DNA from: Gnetum montanum
Taxonomy: Eukaryota; Streptophyta; Gnetopsida; Gnetales; Gnetaceae
Direction: 5' to 3'
DNA: 64,000 bases
NCBI GenBank assembly: GCA_015680685.1
Contig: MNCI01006555.1
Coordinates: 1,122,344-1,186,343, forward strand
Part shown: positions 44,106 through 56,795 of the stretch, one piece after another
Position numbering within the stretch: the stretch's first letter is position 1
Layout of the letters: each line of letters starts with the position of its first letter
The notes under the pieces: generated by a model
The model's database searches: none
The model's input: the letters and a program-made list of their open reading frames with translations, nothing else
What the model was told of the DNA's origin: nothing
Program-made: the position numbers and the translations under genes

Positions 44106-45750
44106 TTACCATCCATTATAACATCTTGATGAGGATAACCTAATTTTTACCTTTTTGTTTTGCAATGTTCTTTATATATTTTTTATTTTCTTAATATTTT
44201 GTTGATTATTTCATATATTTTCTTTTCTTTTCTTCTTTATTCATAACATTTAGTCTTATTGAAAATCTCTAATTTTGTTCATTGCTACTAAAAATTCACT
44301 GTAGCTATTAATGTTATGATTGATTAATCTAAAGGCCAAATTTTTTTCTTGGATTTTGTTCTCTACTAATAATCTGTCAATTTTCTAGTGGTATCAAGTA
44401 GTGAGTTCAAGATATCCACCCAATTCATTTGCTACAAGGTTAGTTTGTACAACGGATCATGAAGGTTCTTTCACATTACAACTAAAAGTAATGAATGATC
44501 TTATTATCAATGAACTAGAAAAGGACCAAGTGGGAATGGAAAAGGATGTAACCTTAATGGGATTTATTATGTTCTTCTCTTAACTTCCTTCCTAAGTTCT
44601 ATGAGCCTCCACTAGTATATCATCATTGCTATTGTTAACCATAAAAGAAATCATATCTTTGCATGATGTGATTCCTATGAAAAAAATACACAAATAAAAA
44701 TAATAATAACATGAATTCAAAGCACACTTCTTAGACTCAATAATAGGCTACAAGCACTAGTTATGGGGCTAGAAAGACATGTTACCCATGCCTAAATGCA
44801 CCCCTCTAACTAAGGTCCCACCTACCTCCTTATTCTCTTTTCTTCTTCTCTTGGATTTATGGTTGTCCTTTGGGGTTGTCCTAAATGCTTGATGGTCAAA
44901 GAGGAGGAATATGTCAATGTGAGATCACTATGAATGAAATGGACTTAGTCTAGACTTGGAATAGATTAGTATCAAATCATCTTCATCACAATTTTTACCA
45001 AGGCTCTCATGTGACTAGGATGTAGATTATCCATCCATAATTCTCTCTATCTACCATTTGCTTCATTTTTTATCACATCACTACCTCATAGCATGGCAAA
45101 TTGATCAATTTTAGTTTCTAGATAGCATAAGCCTAGGACAATTCCTTCCATGGATATGAAAATTAACTTAAACTAATCATTAATCATTCTCGATGCCCAC
45201 ATACTCCTTGTGATCAAGGTATGCAAGGGAATAATAGGCATACACCTACTTTGGAAAGGACCCACGTGCATTTCCTTTGGTCTATCTTAAGTTAAAGTTC
45301 CTAACCATGGGCTACTTGCATGATCAATCATCTTAATAGCATTGTAGCATCTAGTTTTTCTTTATTGGGCATCTAAACATCAAAGAACTCATCTAATACA
45401 CTCTAATTACTTCCAATTGGCTAAACATATCCTCTTTCATATTTTTTTCATCATTTTATGTCTTTTTAAATTTTATTTGACTATTGTTTTATCCCTAGAC
45501 TTGTCCAAAATTCCTCCATTTTTAAAATGAAAATAGAATTAACAATAGCTCTGTCTATGCAATGGGATGAGTTGACATTATTCTGTTGATGCAAGGTAAA
45601 ATTCCTATGAATACACATGATACTTAGCTCAATTTCACCATTTTTCAAAGCCAAAGAATCTTCCAAGTGCCATAACTTCCAAACTGCCTAACCAATTTCA
45701 TCCATTTTTAATTCTCAAGTTATCGAAGACATGCTTTACATTGTGGGGGT
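44106..45750 (+). other. 3' noncoding region of element E
   Basis: Aligns loosely with 6343-8221 of element A: T-rich start, the block near 45226-45268 (CTACTTTGGAAAGGACCCA), no recognisable gene. Confidence 0.65.
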
Positions 45751-46640
45751 GTTAAACCTTAGGATTTCATGAAAAATTTTTAGAAATTTTTCTAACTCTT
45801 CATGAATAGGATATTAAAAAATATTTTAATAACAATCGCAATGAGTTAATATTAATAATGAACCTCCATTAGAACATAAATAAAATAATATCACATGTCT
45901 AAGATCATAAAAGAAGAACTTAATGATAAAATTCTAATGTCTAAAGAATTAACATAACCTAATCTAACAAAGGAAGGTATCCAAAGGGAACAAAATTTAT
46001 GCCTAAGATCTAATCATGGGTTTTTTTTATGATCACAAATGAGACTAAAGAGAGGGCCATACGTAGGAGAGCCATCGTAGCCTAGGAATAAGTGATCCCA
46101 AGGAGGAAGGAACTAGCAACAACCACAACAACAATAGCCTCAAGAGTAAGCAGCTAAGGTTATGCATGCTACCAATCCTATTTAGGAGGAGCCCAAGGTG
46201 GAATCTATTAGGTAGTTTCCTATTGAAGAAATGGATTAATCTCGGAAGGATGAGGTTCCAAGACTAAGGCCTAACTTAGAGGTCACAGTTACTAAAGCTT
46301 GGTTGAAGAGGATTAAAACCAAAGAGGTCCAAAGTTCCATGTTGCATGAGTTAACCTTTGGATCACTCTTAGAGTTAGTGCTAGAAGAGGTTAGGATGTA
46401 ATTGCAAGGGTCTCCTTTGTGGCCCATTCTCTTCAATAGTAGAAAATTGTTCATGGGGAAAACCTACCTCTTTTGGAACAACAGACAAGGAGATGCATTA
46501 TTCAAAATCAAAGACATCACCATCTCTTACTTGGTTGAAGCCATTGTGATAGCCTTGGGTTTTCCCAATTTTATCACATGTTGGCCATTAATGGAGTAGG
46601 GTTTAAGCTAGTTGAGCTAAAGTAAATGAATTGCAAATGG
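45751..46640 (+). other. Unassigned old repeat, possible gag-like remnant
   Basis: The first part (45751-46080) resembles 58528-58990 in the order of several short blocks (TAGGATTTC/TAGGGGTTTC, TTTCTCTAACT), suggesting two copies of one old repeat. From about 46170 a broken frame runs to 46599 (for example ELTFGSLLELVLEEV and KTYLFWNNRQGDALFKIKDI). It is not recognised. Confidence 0.35.
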
Positions 46641-48900
46641 CTCTTGATTCTAATATAGCTTTATATAAGAAAGGGAATCTATTTCATAATAATTTAGGGC
46701 TTTAAATTAAAGGAATGAAAAGCTTAGGCCCTAATCATAGTTTTGAGTTTCACAATTTTAAAGCCAAGTTTTGGTAAGAGTTTTAGTATTGTTGAAACTT
46801 TAGAACTTAAGCTTGAAAGTGAAGTTAAGAGCCCATGGATTCGAAGAGCCTATATAAGTGTAAAAATGATTTTTAGGTTTTTTGTGTATAGTAGAGCTCA
46901 TGAAATAGCATTAGATTTGAATTATCAAGCTCATTTCTTTGCACAAGCTCAAATTTTTCATACAAAATAAAGCCCTAAGTAGAGTGAGTTTGTAAAGTTG
47001 GGGTTTTAGTATAAATTCAACATCATGAAAAAGATTAGATTAGCTACCAAGGATAGAGATTGTGCAAATTTGTCCTAGATTAAGTAGATTCTTTTTGATT
47101 TTAAGGCCTTAAAATTTAATTCACAGAGATTAGAGAAAGATTTTATCTTGAGAAGGAAATGACATTAGAACAAATAATTGAGCACAAGAAGAAAAACTTG
47201 TTTCAAATGAAAATAATTGATCCAAATCTAAACAGGGATTTCACCAAGTGCATTTTCCACTTCAACTCATTAAAGAGGTTTGTAAAACCAAAAATTAGCT
47301 CTAGAAGATGGATCTACTCATCTTAGCCTCATGAGATCAAAATAAAAAGAAGAATCAAAATTAGCATTAGCATGTAAGCTATTGTGTGATGTGATATTGT
47401 AGGGCTAAGAATTGGTTCTATGAAAAAGCTTAAAAATGGCTCTACCAAATCAAATTTGTTAAGTTAGAAAGGTTGCAAGGTTAAAAAATGGCTCTATTTG
47501 AGAATATGATTAATGGATTTGCAATTTCATCATCTAGATGAAGATTTACAAGATTGTGAGAAGTGAAAAAATTCATCTACGATGTTAGCACAACTCAACA
47601 CACATTACCACATCATCATCTAGATGAATACTTAGAAGCTCATGAGAAACATCCTTTGCCATATCAACCTCCCCATAGTGGTGGTTGGTAGAGCCAAATA
47701 TTTTTTTGACAAGTGATCTCTATCACATTAGCATCTACCATGTCAACCTCCTTATAGAGCTAGTTCATAAAGCTAGATTTACATTCTATGAGCAAGCTCT
47801 ATCAGATCAGGTCTTGATACATTAGGTTATAAAACTAGTTCATGAAGTTAAAATTTAGCTCTATAAATAGGCTCATTTTCAGCTCCATCACATTAGCATT
47901 TGCAATGTCAGCTCTACTATAGAGAAAATTCATAGAATTAAAAAAATAGTTGTATGAACAAGCTCAAAAATGAATATATCACATCAACACCAAAAGACCT
48001 ACAAAAGCTATAAAGTCACTTCACCATATTAACTACTTTGTAGAGTGGATTCATAGAACCAAATATAATTCTATGAATAAGCTCTAGATGAAATTCTACA
48101 AGCCACGTTAGAGCTCATCTTGGACCTATAAAATGTTACATTTTACGAACATGTGCATCAAACTTTTAATCTAGCTTACCATGCTACAGAGATAAAGAAC
48201 ATAATATGGCTTATAGAATTGAAATCTGGTTCTACAAAGAAGTCCAATAATCATTCTTCTACATTAACTCTTCCATGAAACAAATCTATAAAACCAAAAC
48301 TCAAATCTACAATTCATAAAATGACTCTACAAGTTGACATAAGCACTAAGGATATGTGAAGATAGAAGCTACATTAATAAACAGAACTAAAAATCAAAAC
48401 ATAGCTAAGAGTTACATAGAGCTACCATTAGAGTGTTGATCCACCATGGAAGAAACAAGCCCTAATTGGTGAATGGACAAAATGGCACATGAGTTATTTA
48501 ATTTAGCTAGAGGATAATCATTAATCTAGCATGAACAAGGTCATTTGAATATGCTAATAATAGTTACTGGAATCATGGCTAAAATTAATAAGAAAAAGCT
48601 CAAATTAACATTCCAACCAACACTTGATCTACTTTAGCAGAAATAACAAATTGCGTAACTGAATCAATTATGAGAGAAGTTAGCACTAAAAGAGTCTTAA
48701 AGAAGATTAATGGCTATAAACTAAATAAATCAAGCTAATAAAGCTCTCTTAAAACATGACAATTATGATTTAAGGATTTGCAAATTTGAAGAATGGGAGG
48801 AATTTATTAATAGAGCAACTATCCAACATCCTACGATTATATGAAGGGAAAATTCAGAAAATGGAGTTATAAACTTTCATAATGATTATTACTATTAGAG
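46641..48900. repeat. AT-rich interval with degenerate GCTCTAT-type tandem units
   Basis: No gene recognised. Between about 47640 and 48320 a unit of roughly 75-110 bp recurs about seven times, each with TATAGAG or TAGAG, then TTCATAGAA/TTCATAAAG and a CTATGA(A/G)(C/T)AAGCTC ending. Copies are highly diverged. Confidence 0.45.
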
Positions 48901-49630
48901 GTTGCTATAGAAAGTCCAAAGCATATTTGTTTCAAGGAGTCGAGAGGGATCAACATTCGAGAGAAGGGAAAAGCTAGGAGAAAATTCTTGCATAATGACA
49001 TTTAAAATTCAAATTTTATTTAGGTCATTTACTCATATTTTGTGAGTTCTTTTCATCATCATTATTTTATCATTGTTACTTAGCCAATAATCAAGATCAT
49101 AGTATGTTTGGCTATCTTTCTTGCAATTGTTTAATTGCTTATTTAAGCCAAGGGTTTAGTAATTTCTAGTATTATTGGTTGATTTGGATAGCTTTCTTTT
49201 CCAAAGTGTTTAGTCATGTCAATAGTGGCTCATTTTAATATTTAGGACTTTTACAATTCAACTATTATTTTTCTCACAATCCATTGAATCTAGCTCTATT
49301 TCCAATTTTTCCTATGGAATTTTTTCTAGGGAAAATTAGTTATAGACCTATTAGATTGTACTTAAGCATTGGATAAAAAGATGATTAGTGCAAGTAGCAA
49401 ATGATTGAGAGTGAATAGGCTAGGTAGCTCTAATATAGTAAGAATTTTTTTACTTATAGAATAAGGTAAAAAAAGTTGAATCTTTTCGTAAAAGACCATT
49501 GGTTGTTTTAATTCCCAAGATAAAATACTCCAAAATTTACATGTTATTTTAATCCAAAACACATAGTTTTTCTAAAGCCATTGAGTTTATTTGAAGGTAT
49601 CCAAGCCTTAGTATTTCTAGGGACTAGAAA
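48900..49630 (+). repeat. Decayed LTR related to that of element B
   Basis: 49270-49630 shares the block order of 11980-12350: CCATTGAATCTAGCTCTATTTCC, TCTAGGGAAAATTAG, and TTGAGTTTATTTGAAGGTATC followed by TCTAGGGACTAG. No coding part of a B-type element follows. Confidence 0.5.
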
Positions 49631-50789
49631 ATGCCTAAAGTTAAGTTTTGAAAGAACCTTCATCCTTGTTATTATCATCATAAGGAGGAGGTAACATTGG
49701 TGTAAAAAAGAACTTTTCCAATCATTAGTTTCTTATGGCTAAGAAAAGATGAAAGAAACATTGGTGGTCCAAAGTAGGCAACAACATATAACATTGGATC
49801 CAAGCTAGTAGAAATCTCAATGTAGGTGAATGTCAGGGCAAAGAAAGAATGGATCCATTGATGCTATGAAGTGGATCGTAAGAAGTGTAATGCCTTAAAA
49901 AATGTGGAAAGAGCTAATTTTAAGATCATGGCCTATCACCTTAACCCAAAGGTGATGCCAAGCAAGGTAACAACTCTAAGTGAAAAATTTTCCATCAACC
50001 CACCCAACTTATCTTCCTTAAAATATCAAAACATTTTGAGGAAAACAAGAAGGGTAGGAAGATGCTTCCCTTTCCATGCTTAATTAGAAAATTATGCAAA
50101 AGGAATGGAATAGCTAGCTATTCTAACAATGTGGTCTGTTGCACTCCTATTGTATCATGGTAGGAGATAATGAAAGATAGGACTCCTAAAAAGTTTCAAG
50201 AAGAGAAACAGTGACTACCACCACCACTTGTAGTTCTAGAAACAACACAAGATATGCTTGTAGCTATTGAGTACCTCAAAAAACTTTGGGAGTAATAGCT
50301 ACAACAACAACAAGGATCTAGAGGTAGTGGAAAATCATCCATCTACTATCTAGCCATGAGCCAAATAAACAAGGTCTCAAGGATCATCAATTGGCTACAC
50401 AATGCCACTATTCTCTACACAAAGAAACTAGATACTTGTTAGATCCCATTCATGTACCAGATAAATCACTATGTTCATTCTCAAGCAAGCATATCCCAAA
50501 ATTTCAAGGAATGCAACAATCTTCTCTATCATGTTGGAGGATGAAGGAGGGGTAATGGTCCTAGTCATGCCATACAACAACTAGGAAATAGTAGCAAAGG
50601 TGGTGGTGGACAAAGTTGTAGAAGCCCTCAATACTCCTACTACATCGGTACCTAACATTGCTTCTATGGTAGATATCCATGCATCAAAAGAAGCAGGGAG
50701 TGGACAAATGAGTGTTGCCCAACATGAAGTGCTAGAATGATTCATGGGAGTTGGGAAATCACTTCTAGAGATCTTCAGTCTCTCCAATA
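49631..50789. other. Unassigned interval
   Basis: Short frames only (for example 49871-50083, Lys/Asn-rich). One segment at 50590-50730 can be read as Val/Ala/Ser-rich protein on the forward strand but has no recognised relatives. Possibly remnants of the element whose LTR lies at 49270-49630. Confidence 0.35.
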
Positions 50790-51567
50790 ATATCATATCC
50801 AACTTGATAAAATTATTTTTTCATCTAAACCGATATCATATCTACAATATCATAAATACCAATACTTGGATGTGCAAACAACAACAATTTTTACCAACCC
50901 TTACTCAAACTCTTGTAGTTTTATTTCATAGTTTTAGAAATAGTTTAAATTCCTATAATGTAATGTTAAGTAGCTGAGCAAAGTCTTTATTTGAGTAAAT
51001 TGTACTTGGGCACGATTCATGATTAACAATAAAGATCGAGATTGTTTTACATCATTGTAGCATTTTTGTAGTACCTTTGTTAAGCAACTTTTGATGCTCA
51101 TTAGTTAAGTAAAATGGGTATATGATTGGCTTTGAATGTTTAAGTGTAATTATTTGGTAATCTAGTAGTGGTCTCACTTGATTTGCTCAGTACTGATTCC
51201 ACTTAGTAATTCCAGTGACAATTACATAAGCCCAAGATGTGACTAGTAAACTAGGAACAAATACTCATTACTAATAGGATAGCATAGATTTATATTGCTA
51301 TATTACTTAGACTTAGACTTTAATTCTCTTTATAATCATGTCTACTATTAGGAGTCTATCAAGCCTTTCAACATCACTTATCATATGCCTTACTATGATT
51401 TAAACCATACATTCAGATTTCACTAACTCAAGATGATAAGACAATGATCAAAAACTTAATATCAACTCCTAGCATAAATACATGGTCCATCCATGAATTA
51501 CAATTTGGTCATGTGTGAACACTTGTGACTTTTATGGTACAGTGTTGGGATACACCATGGCTCATCA
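50790..51567 (+). repeat. 5' LTR of element F (decayed, left end approximate)
   Basis: Contains the U3-to-R landmarks of the family in order: CGATATCAT and ATCATAAATA (about 50829-50860), CTCAAACTCTTGTAGTTTT (about 50907), TCTTTATTTGAGTAAATTGTAC (50984-51006) and an AATAAAG. It ends GGCTCATCA at 51567. Confidence 0.72.
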
Positions 51568-51568
51568 T

Positions 51569-51586
51569 TGGCACCATTTATGAGGA
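51569..51586 (+). other. Primer-binding site, element F (decayed)
   Basis: TGGCACCATTTATGAGGA sits one base after the LTR end and aligns with the tRNA-Asp type site of element A, with several substitutions. Confidence 0.68.
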
Positions 51587-53115
51587 TGTATTAATGTGTG
51601 CTTAGTAGTTTCTCTTAAAAAGTTCATTATATCAAGAATTACAAAGTTCATTCTTAACATATTTAATCAAACTTAATAATACATATACATACATAAACAA
51701 GGATCAAGAATATAACATAGCTTTCACACTTATACAAGAATTTCATATGCTCATACTAACTCATACTATTTTGATATAACATTCATACTTCACGAAGATG
51801 AACAACTCAAATGAAGAGACTTGCAAGGCAACATAGTCATACCACCAGAATGTTCCATACCATTGATGTTTCAAATAATGCGCATGAAGATCATCCTAAG
51901 TCATAAACAAGAGAGTTATTGAGTTACAAAGGATATGACAAAATCATACTAGCCAATAGAGGCCCAAGCAAGAAGGGATGCCATCATGGAGGCATATCAT
52001 GAATGTGAAAAGGAAAAAAAGTACCTTAGATAGTTGTCCTAGAAGAAATAAAAGATGCTTCATTCCAAGCTCAAAAGTTCTATCAAATTCATGGATCTCA
52101 CTCCCAAACACCAATAATACTTATTCAGGATCTTACCAACACAAAGTTAAAGTTAAATATGGAAAACGACCTTCAAAGGAATACCAAAGACTTTAGACAT
52201 AGATAAAGCTCAAGATCTAGAGCTTCTATAGAACCAAAAGAGGATGAATCATGAAGTCATAGAAGGAGAACCGGTCGACACCATTCTTTAGTTGCTTCCT
52301 CTTCCTCCTTATGTTCATCTGTGGAGTTTGATAAGAGGGAACATAGATCAAGAGACCATGATTAGGAATAATGAAGAGATTATGACATATGTAAATATAG
52401 AAGAAGGTATCCTAGGGATGAAGAGGATGATTTTGAATGATGAAGAGATAAAATTAGGCATAAGGATAGAGAATGCTATGAGCATCGAAGGTGTCATCAC
52501 TACAATAGAGCCTATGAGCCCAACAACTATGAAAAACCCCTACTAGCCACTCATAGTATGATAAATATAAGAGAAGTAGTGTATATCCCAACTAAGCATG
52601 TTGGGGATAGTTACATCAAGCAATTAGATATGAACAATATTCTCAAATTTGAAGGTGGATATAATGCAAATCCACAACATCATCTTCAAGCATTCCATCA
52701 TACCTATGCACTCCAAAACATTGAAAGTGACTGGCAAAAATTAAAGTTGTTTCCTAGAACACTCATTAAGAAGGCAAAGAGGTAGCACTAATCATTAGAA
52801 CTAGAATCAATTAGAAGATGGAGTACCATGCTTGAGCTCTTTAATGACATTTATTAAACTTAATCAAGAGTGTCTAACCTAAGAAAGTAAACCAAAGATG
52901 AAAACAAGGGACAAATGAATCTATTGATGTAGCCATGAATAGATATTATTCTCTTCTACATAGATGCCTAGGCAATGGATTATCATAGAGGATACAACTT
53001 AGACATATCGTCAATGGCTTAAGAAATAAAACTAGAGAAATCCTTGGGGTCTACACCCAAGGAAGATTATCAGATATGATTTCCATTAGATCCAAAGGTT
53101 AATAGACCAAGTAAA
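51587..53115 (+). pseudogene. gag: Leader and gag, element F
   Basis: The leader runs to about 52200. Gag begins with a Ser/Arg/His-rich part (about 52220-52550), then the capsid core from 52558: HVGDSYIKQLDMNNILKFEG, YNANPQHHLQAFHHTYALQN and WQKLKLFPRTLIKKAK, followed by SIRRWSTMLELFND after a stop. Near 53095-53120 the sequence jumps to protease: the coiled-coil segment, zinc knuckle and Pro-rich tail (about 1.1 kb in A) are missing. Confidence 0.78.
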
Positions 53116-53118
53116 AAA

Positions 53119-53640
53119 CCATTGGATCCAAACCAATGGGATCCCTTAATATATCTCCAAATAGCAGGTCACAAACCATGCAAAGCTCTACTAGGTTCTA
53201 GGTTAAGAGTAAACTTAATTTCACAAAATACATATAAAGCTTGGAATCTTCAACCACTAAGAAAAATTAATATCCAATTAGAGCTTGCAAATCAATTCAT
53301 CACTATCCCACTTGTATAGGTAGATGATGTCATCACCACCATTATTGACTGGTCCTACCTTGTCGACTTCTCAAAAATCCATGTGGGAAAAAACAAGGAA
53401 AATTTTCCTATAGTAATGGGAAGGACATGGCTTAGCACTATGGATGCTAAGCTAGGAATTAGAGATTTGTACTTGGAGATTTTTAAGGAAGATGAAGCTA
53501 GCGTCATACAAAGACATCGAGTTCTATGTATCACATACAATGATAACCGATGTAACTACGTGCATAGAATTTGGGTTCTTAAACAAAGAAAGAGGATAAC
53601 ATGCAATCAATGTGTAGAAGAAATGTGAGTGCAACAATGT
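53119..53640 (+). pseudogene. pro: Aspartic protease, element F
   Basis: Matches protease of element A, but the active site is destroyed: the run reads ALLGSRLRVNLIS instead of ALLDSGSEVNLIS. The C-terminal IVMGRTWLSTMDAKLGI run is preserved, and the Cys-rich tail follows. A stop near 53318 splits the domain. Confidence 0.8.
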
Positions 53641-53859
53641 CTATATATAGTAGCCACTAAAGAAGAAGGCACCTATTGACTAATTACTAAGAAAGAAAAA
53701 AAATGTAAAATATACATTGAATCAACCAATCAGAATTAGCATATGTAGAGTGAACAAATAAGTTGGAACAATTACAAAGGAAACACCCCTATGCACATTC
53801 ACCCCATGAAGAAGATATTGAATGGGCATAGTTAGATATCCCACACTAGTTTGAACTAG

Positions 53860-54960
53860 AATCATTAGAATTAAAATCCCTACTAGATGTGATAGAATAT
53901 GCCTTTCTAAATAATAAAAAATCAGTATTCATCAACGCCAACCTTGATAAAGATTAGAAGAAAAGATTATTAGAAGTAGTCAATAAATGGCTAGCAACAT
54001 TCGCATGGTCTTATGATGAGATAATAGACCTTGATCCATGAATATGTTAACATCGAATATACACATATCCAGTTGTTAAGCCACACCACTAGCCTTAAAG
54101 AAGGTTGAATCCTAAGCTCAAAGAAGTAGTGAAAGAAGAATTGGAAAATTTATTGAAGGAAGGATTCATCTACCCCATTGTGAATATTGAATGGATCAGT
54201 TCCTTAGTCATTATTCAAAAGAAAGATGACAAGTGAAGAGTATGCATTGATTTCTAGTTGTTGATCTTTGTCACATTCAATGACCATTTCATTTTGTCAT
54301 TTTTTGACTAAGTCCTTGGTACCATAGTAGGACATCTGTACTATAGCTTCCTCAATGGGTACATTGGATACAACCAAATCTACATTGCATTGGAATATCA
54401 AGAAAATACTACATTCACTAGTCCATGAGGGACATTTACTTATATGAAAATGTCTTTAGACTTGTGCAATGAACTTTCTACTTTTCATAGATTAGTACTA
54501 AGTATCTTCTAAAAATAAATTGGTAATCGCATAAAAGTATTTATGGATGATTTCTCTACTTACAGGCTAGTTTTCAAGTAGGCATTGGAATGTTTAGAGT
54601 AGGTATTGAAAAGATGTGTTGAAACTAATTTGAAGCTCAATTGGCAAAAAAGCCATTTAATCATCCAAGATGAAATTGTGTTGGGACATAAGGTATCACA
54701 AAAAGGAATAGAGGTAGACCTAAAAAAGATAAGAGTCATCCAAAACATCACTAAGAGGTCACAAATTGTTAAGGAGGTTAGATCATTTCTAGACCATGCA
54801 AGATATTATTGAAGATTCATAGAAAAGTTTTCCAAAATAGCAAAACCATTGGTAGAATTGACCAAGAAAAATGCACCATTGTAGTGGATAGGACAATATG
54901 AGAAGACATTTCAGACACTACAATAGAAGCTAATAGAAACACCAATCCTTAGAGATCTGG
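53860..54960 (+). pseudogene. Reverse transcriptase, element F
   Basis: RT recognisable by KEELENLLKEGFIYPI, RVCIDF, YYSFLNGYIGYNQIYIALEY, a degenerate TSP.GTFTYMKM segment, and the catalytic VFMDDFSTY (54535-54562). Thumb segment: RCVETNLKLNWQKSHLI then VLGHKVSQKGIEVDLKK. At least eight stops. The FMDD box survives. Confidence 0.83.
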
Positions 54961-55345
54961 ATTGATCAAAGCCCTTTTACATAATTATAGATGCTTCTAG
55001 TTAGGTACTAGGTGAAGTCTTGACATAGCTTGATGATTAAAAGAGGCCATACTATATACACTATGCCAAGAAAAGTATCATTGGAGCATAACTTAATTAT
55101 AACACTACTAAAAAGGAACTTATGGCCATGGTGTATGTGCTAGAAAAATTTAGACATTACATGTTTAGGTTTCCTATCTTTGTCCACATAGACTAGAATG
55201 CAATAAGAATTGTGACAAATAAACCAATGATGAGTCCTAGGGTAATAAGATGGTCCATAATACTACAAGAATTTAACATCACCATGACTAATAAGAAGGG
55301 AACAAAGAACATCATAGTAGATTACTTGTCAAGGCTAAAATGGAA
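54961..55345 (+). pseudogene. RNase H, element F
   Basis: Pieces in order: FYIIIDASS with the first catalytic Asp, TTKKELMAMVYVLEKFRHYM with the Glu, FVHID with the third acid, and IIVDYLSRLKW with the last. Three in-frame stops. Unlike element A, the first catalytic Asp is retained. Confidence 0.75.
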
Positions 55346-55429
55346 ATCACAGAGCAAGAAAAATATTATCAGTCTAGTTCCTTGATGAGAATTTGTTCAC
55401 AAGGATGAAAATGTCTATCAACTCAATAG

Positions 55430-56795
55430 AGAAATCATGGATCACTAATTATATGAATTATCTTTTCATACAAGAGCTCCCTACCAAGCGAAATAAAAAA
55501 TAGAAAGAGCAGTTCCTTCATAAAGTGAAAAGATATATGGAAATAAATGGAAATATCTATAAGATTTTGTGCTAATGGCCTAGTAAGATGGTATGTTCTC
55601 AAGGAGAACCAACAAAGAATTCTACAAGATGTGCATGAAGGTCCATGCAATGATTAGTACATAGGGTGTAGAATAACACTCAAGTTGAAGATGGAAGGCT
55701 ACTTCTAGCCTATCATATTTTAGGATGCACATAACTTCACCTAATCTTGTCAGAGATATTAGCATGACGAAGGAATAAGGGCTAGAAATGAAGGGACATA
55801 ATAGTGAATTCAACCATTTGAACTATTTGACATTTGAAGAACTGATTTTATGAGACCCATTGCATTGATGTGAAATAGGAAAGCATACATTATAGTGAAG
55901 ATTGACTATTGTACTAAATGGATAGAGGTAGTTGCAGTCAAGGATTGTATAGCAAAAATAGCCACTAAATTCTTTCAACATCATGTGATAAATAGATTTG
56001 GAGTACCACGAATTCTCATATCATATAAAAAAACACACTTCATAGGTGCTACATTTAAAAAGCTCATGCACCAACTTGGGATGAACCATAAGTTGACTAT
56101 ATCATACCACCCCTAAGTGAATGGTTAAGAAAAAGTGACTAACAAGAAAATTATAAGAATATTAACTAGAACTATTAGTTTATTTAGGAAAGATTGGATG
56201 ACTAAACTAAATGAAGCTCTATGAGCCTATAGGATCACATGGAAACTTCCCATAGGATATTCACCCTATAAGATACTCTATGGAAAACTACCTATACTAC
56301 TGATCCAAGCAGAGCTATAAACATTAGCTACTACTATTAAAATTAACCTAGACTTGAGCCTAGTGCAAAAATAATGTCTCATGAATCTCAACCTTTTAGA
56401 GGAAAATAGACTTGTAGCCCTAATGAGTAATGAAAGACATAAGAATTACTCCAAACACAGCCATGATGCATGTATTTGATAAGTATAAATTCAACCAGGC
56501 AATAAGGTTCTATACTATATTCCTAGTCATGTGCCATACAACACTAAGTTCCAAACCTTATGGGAAGGACTATACATAGTCCATGCAATGTATCCTTTAG
56601 GATCCATGCAAATTTACCACCCAACTTTCCAACACAAACTTGTTCTAGTCAATATTCAATATGTCAAACCATACTATGAACATCTCAATTCCTCTATGAA
56701 CTCTACCCAGCTCATTAAAGAGTATTATACTTGTTGGATCTTTTGGTTTATTTTTTTCAATGACGGCCATGGGGATGCCCTATATGATACTTAGG
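55430..56795 (+). pseudogene. Integrase, element F
   Basis: Zinc-module remnant QDVHEGPCND then DAHNFT.SCQRY with losses. Core: TDFMRPIAL (first Asp present, Gly lost), INRFGVPRILISYKKTHFIG, where the second catalytic Asp (ISDNG in A) has become Tyr, and a decayed third segment (about 56095-56150). The C-terminal part shows LPIGYSPYKILYGKLP and FQTLWEGLYIVHAMYP. Numerous stops. Confidence 0.8.

Larger units (their letters stand above)
42881..45750 (+). mobile_element. Element E: 3' fragment of an Athila-like element (integrase and 3' region)
   Basis: Begins abruptly inside sequence equivalent to about 5114 of element A and runs through integrase and the 3' noncoding region to a purine tract (TGTGGGGGTGT, about 45744-45755). 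No LTR of the A/C/G type follows, and no upstream half is seen. Confidence 0.8.

Noticed and set aside
45744-45900. LTR start after the purine tract of element E
   Set aside because: The following sequence has no similarity to the LTRs of A, C or G and no second copy with clear ends was found.
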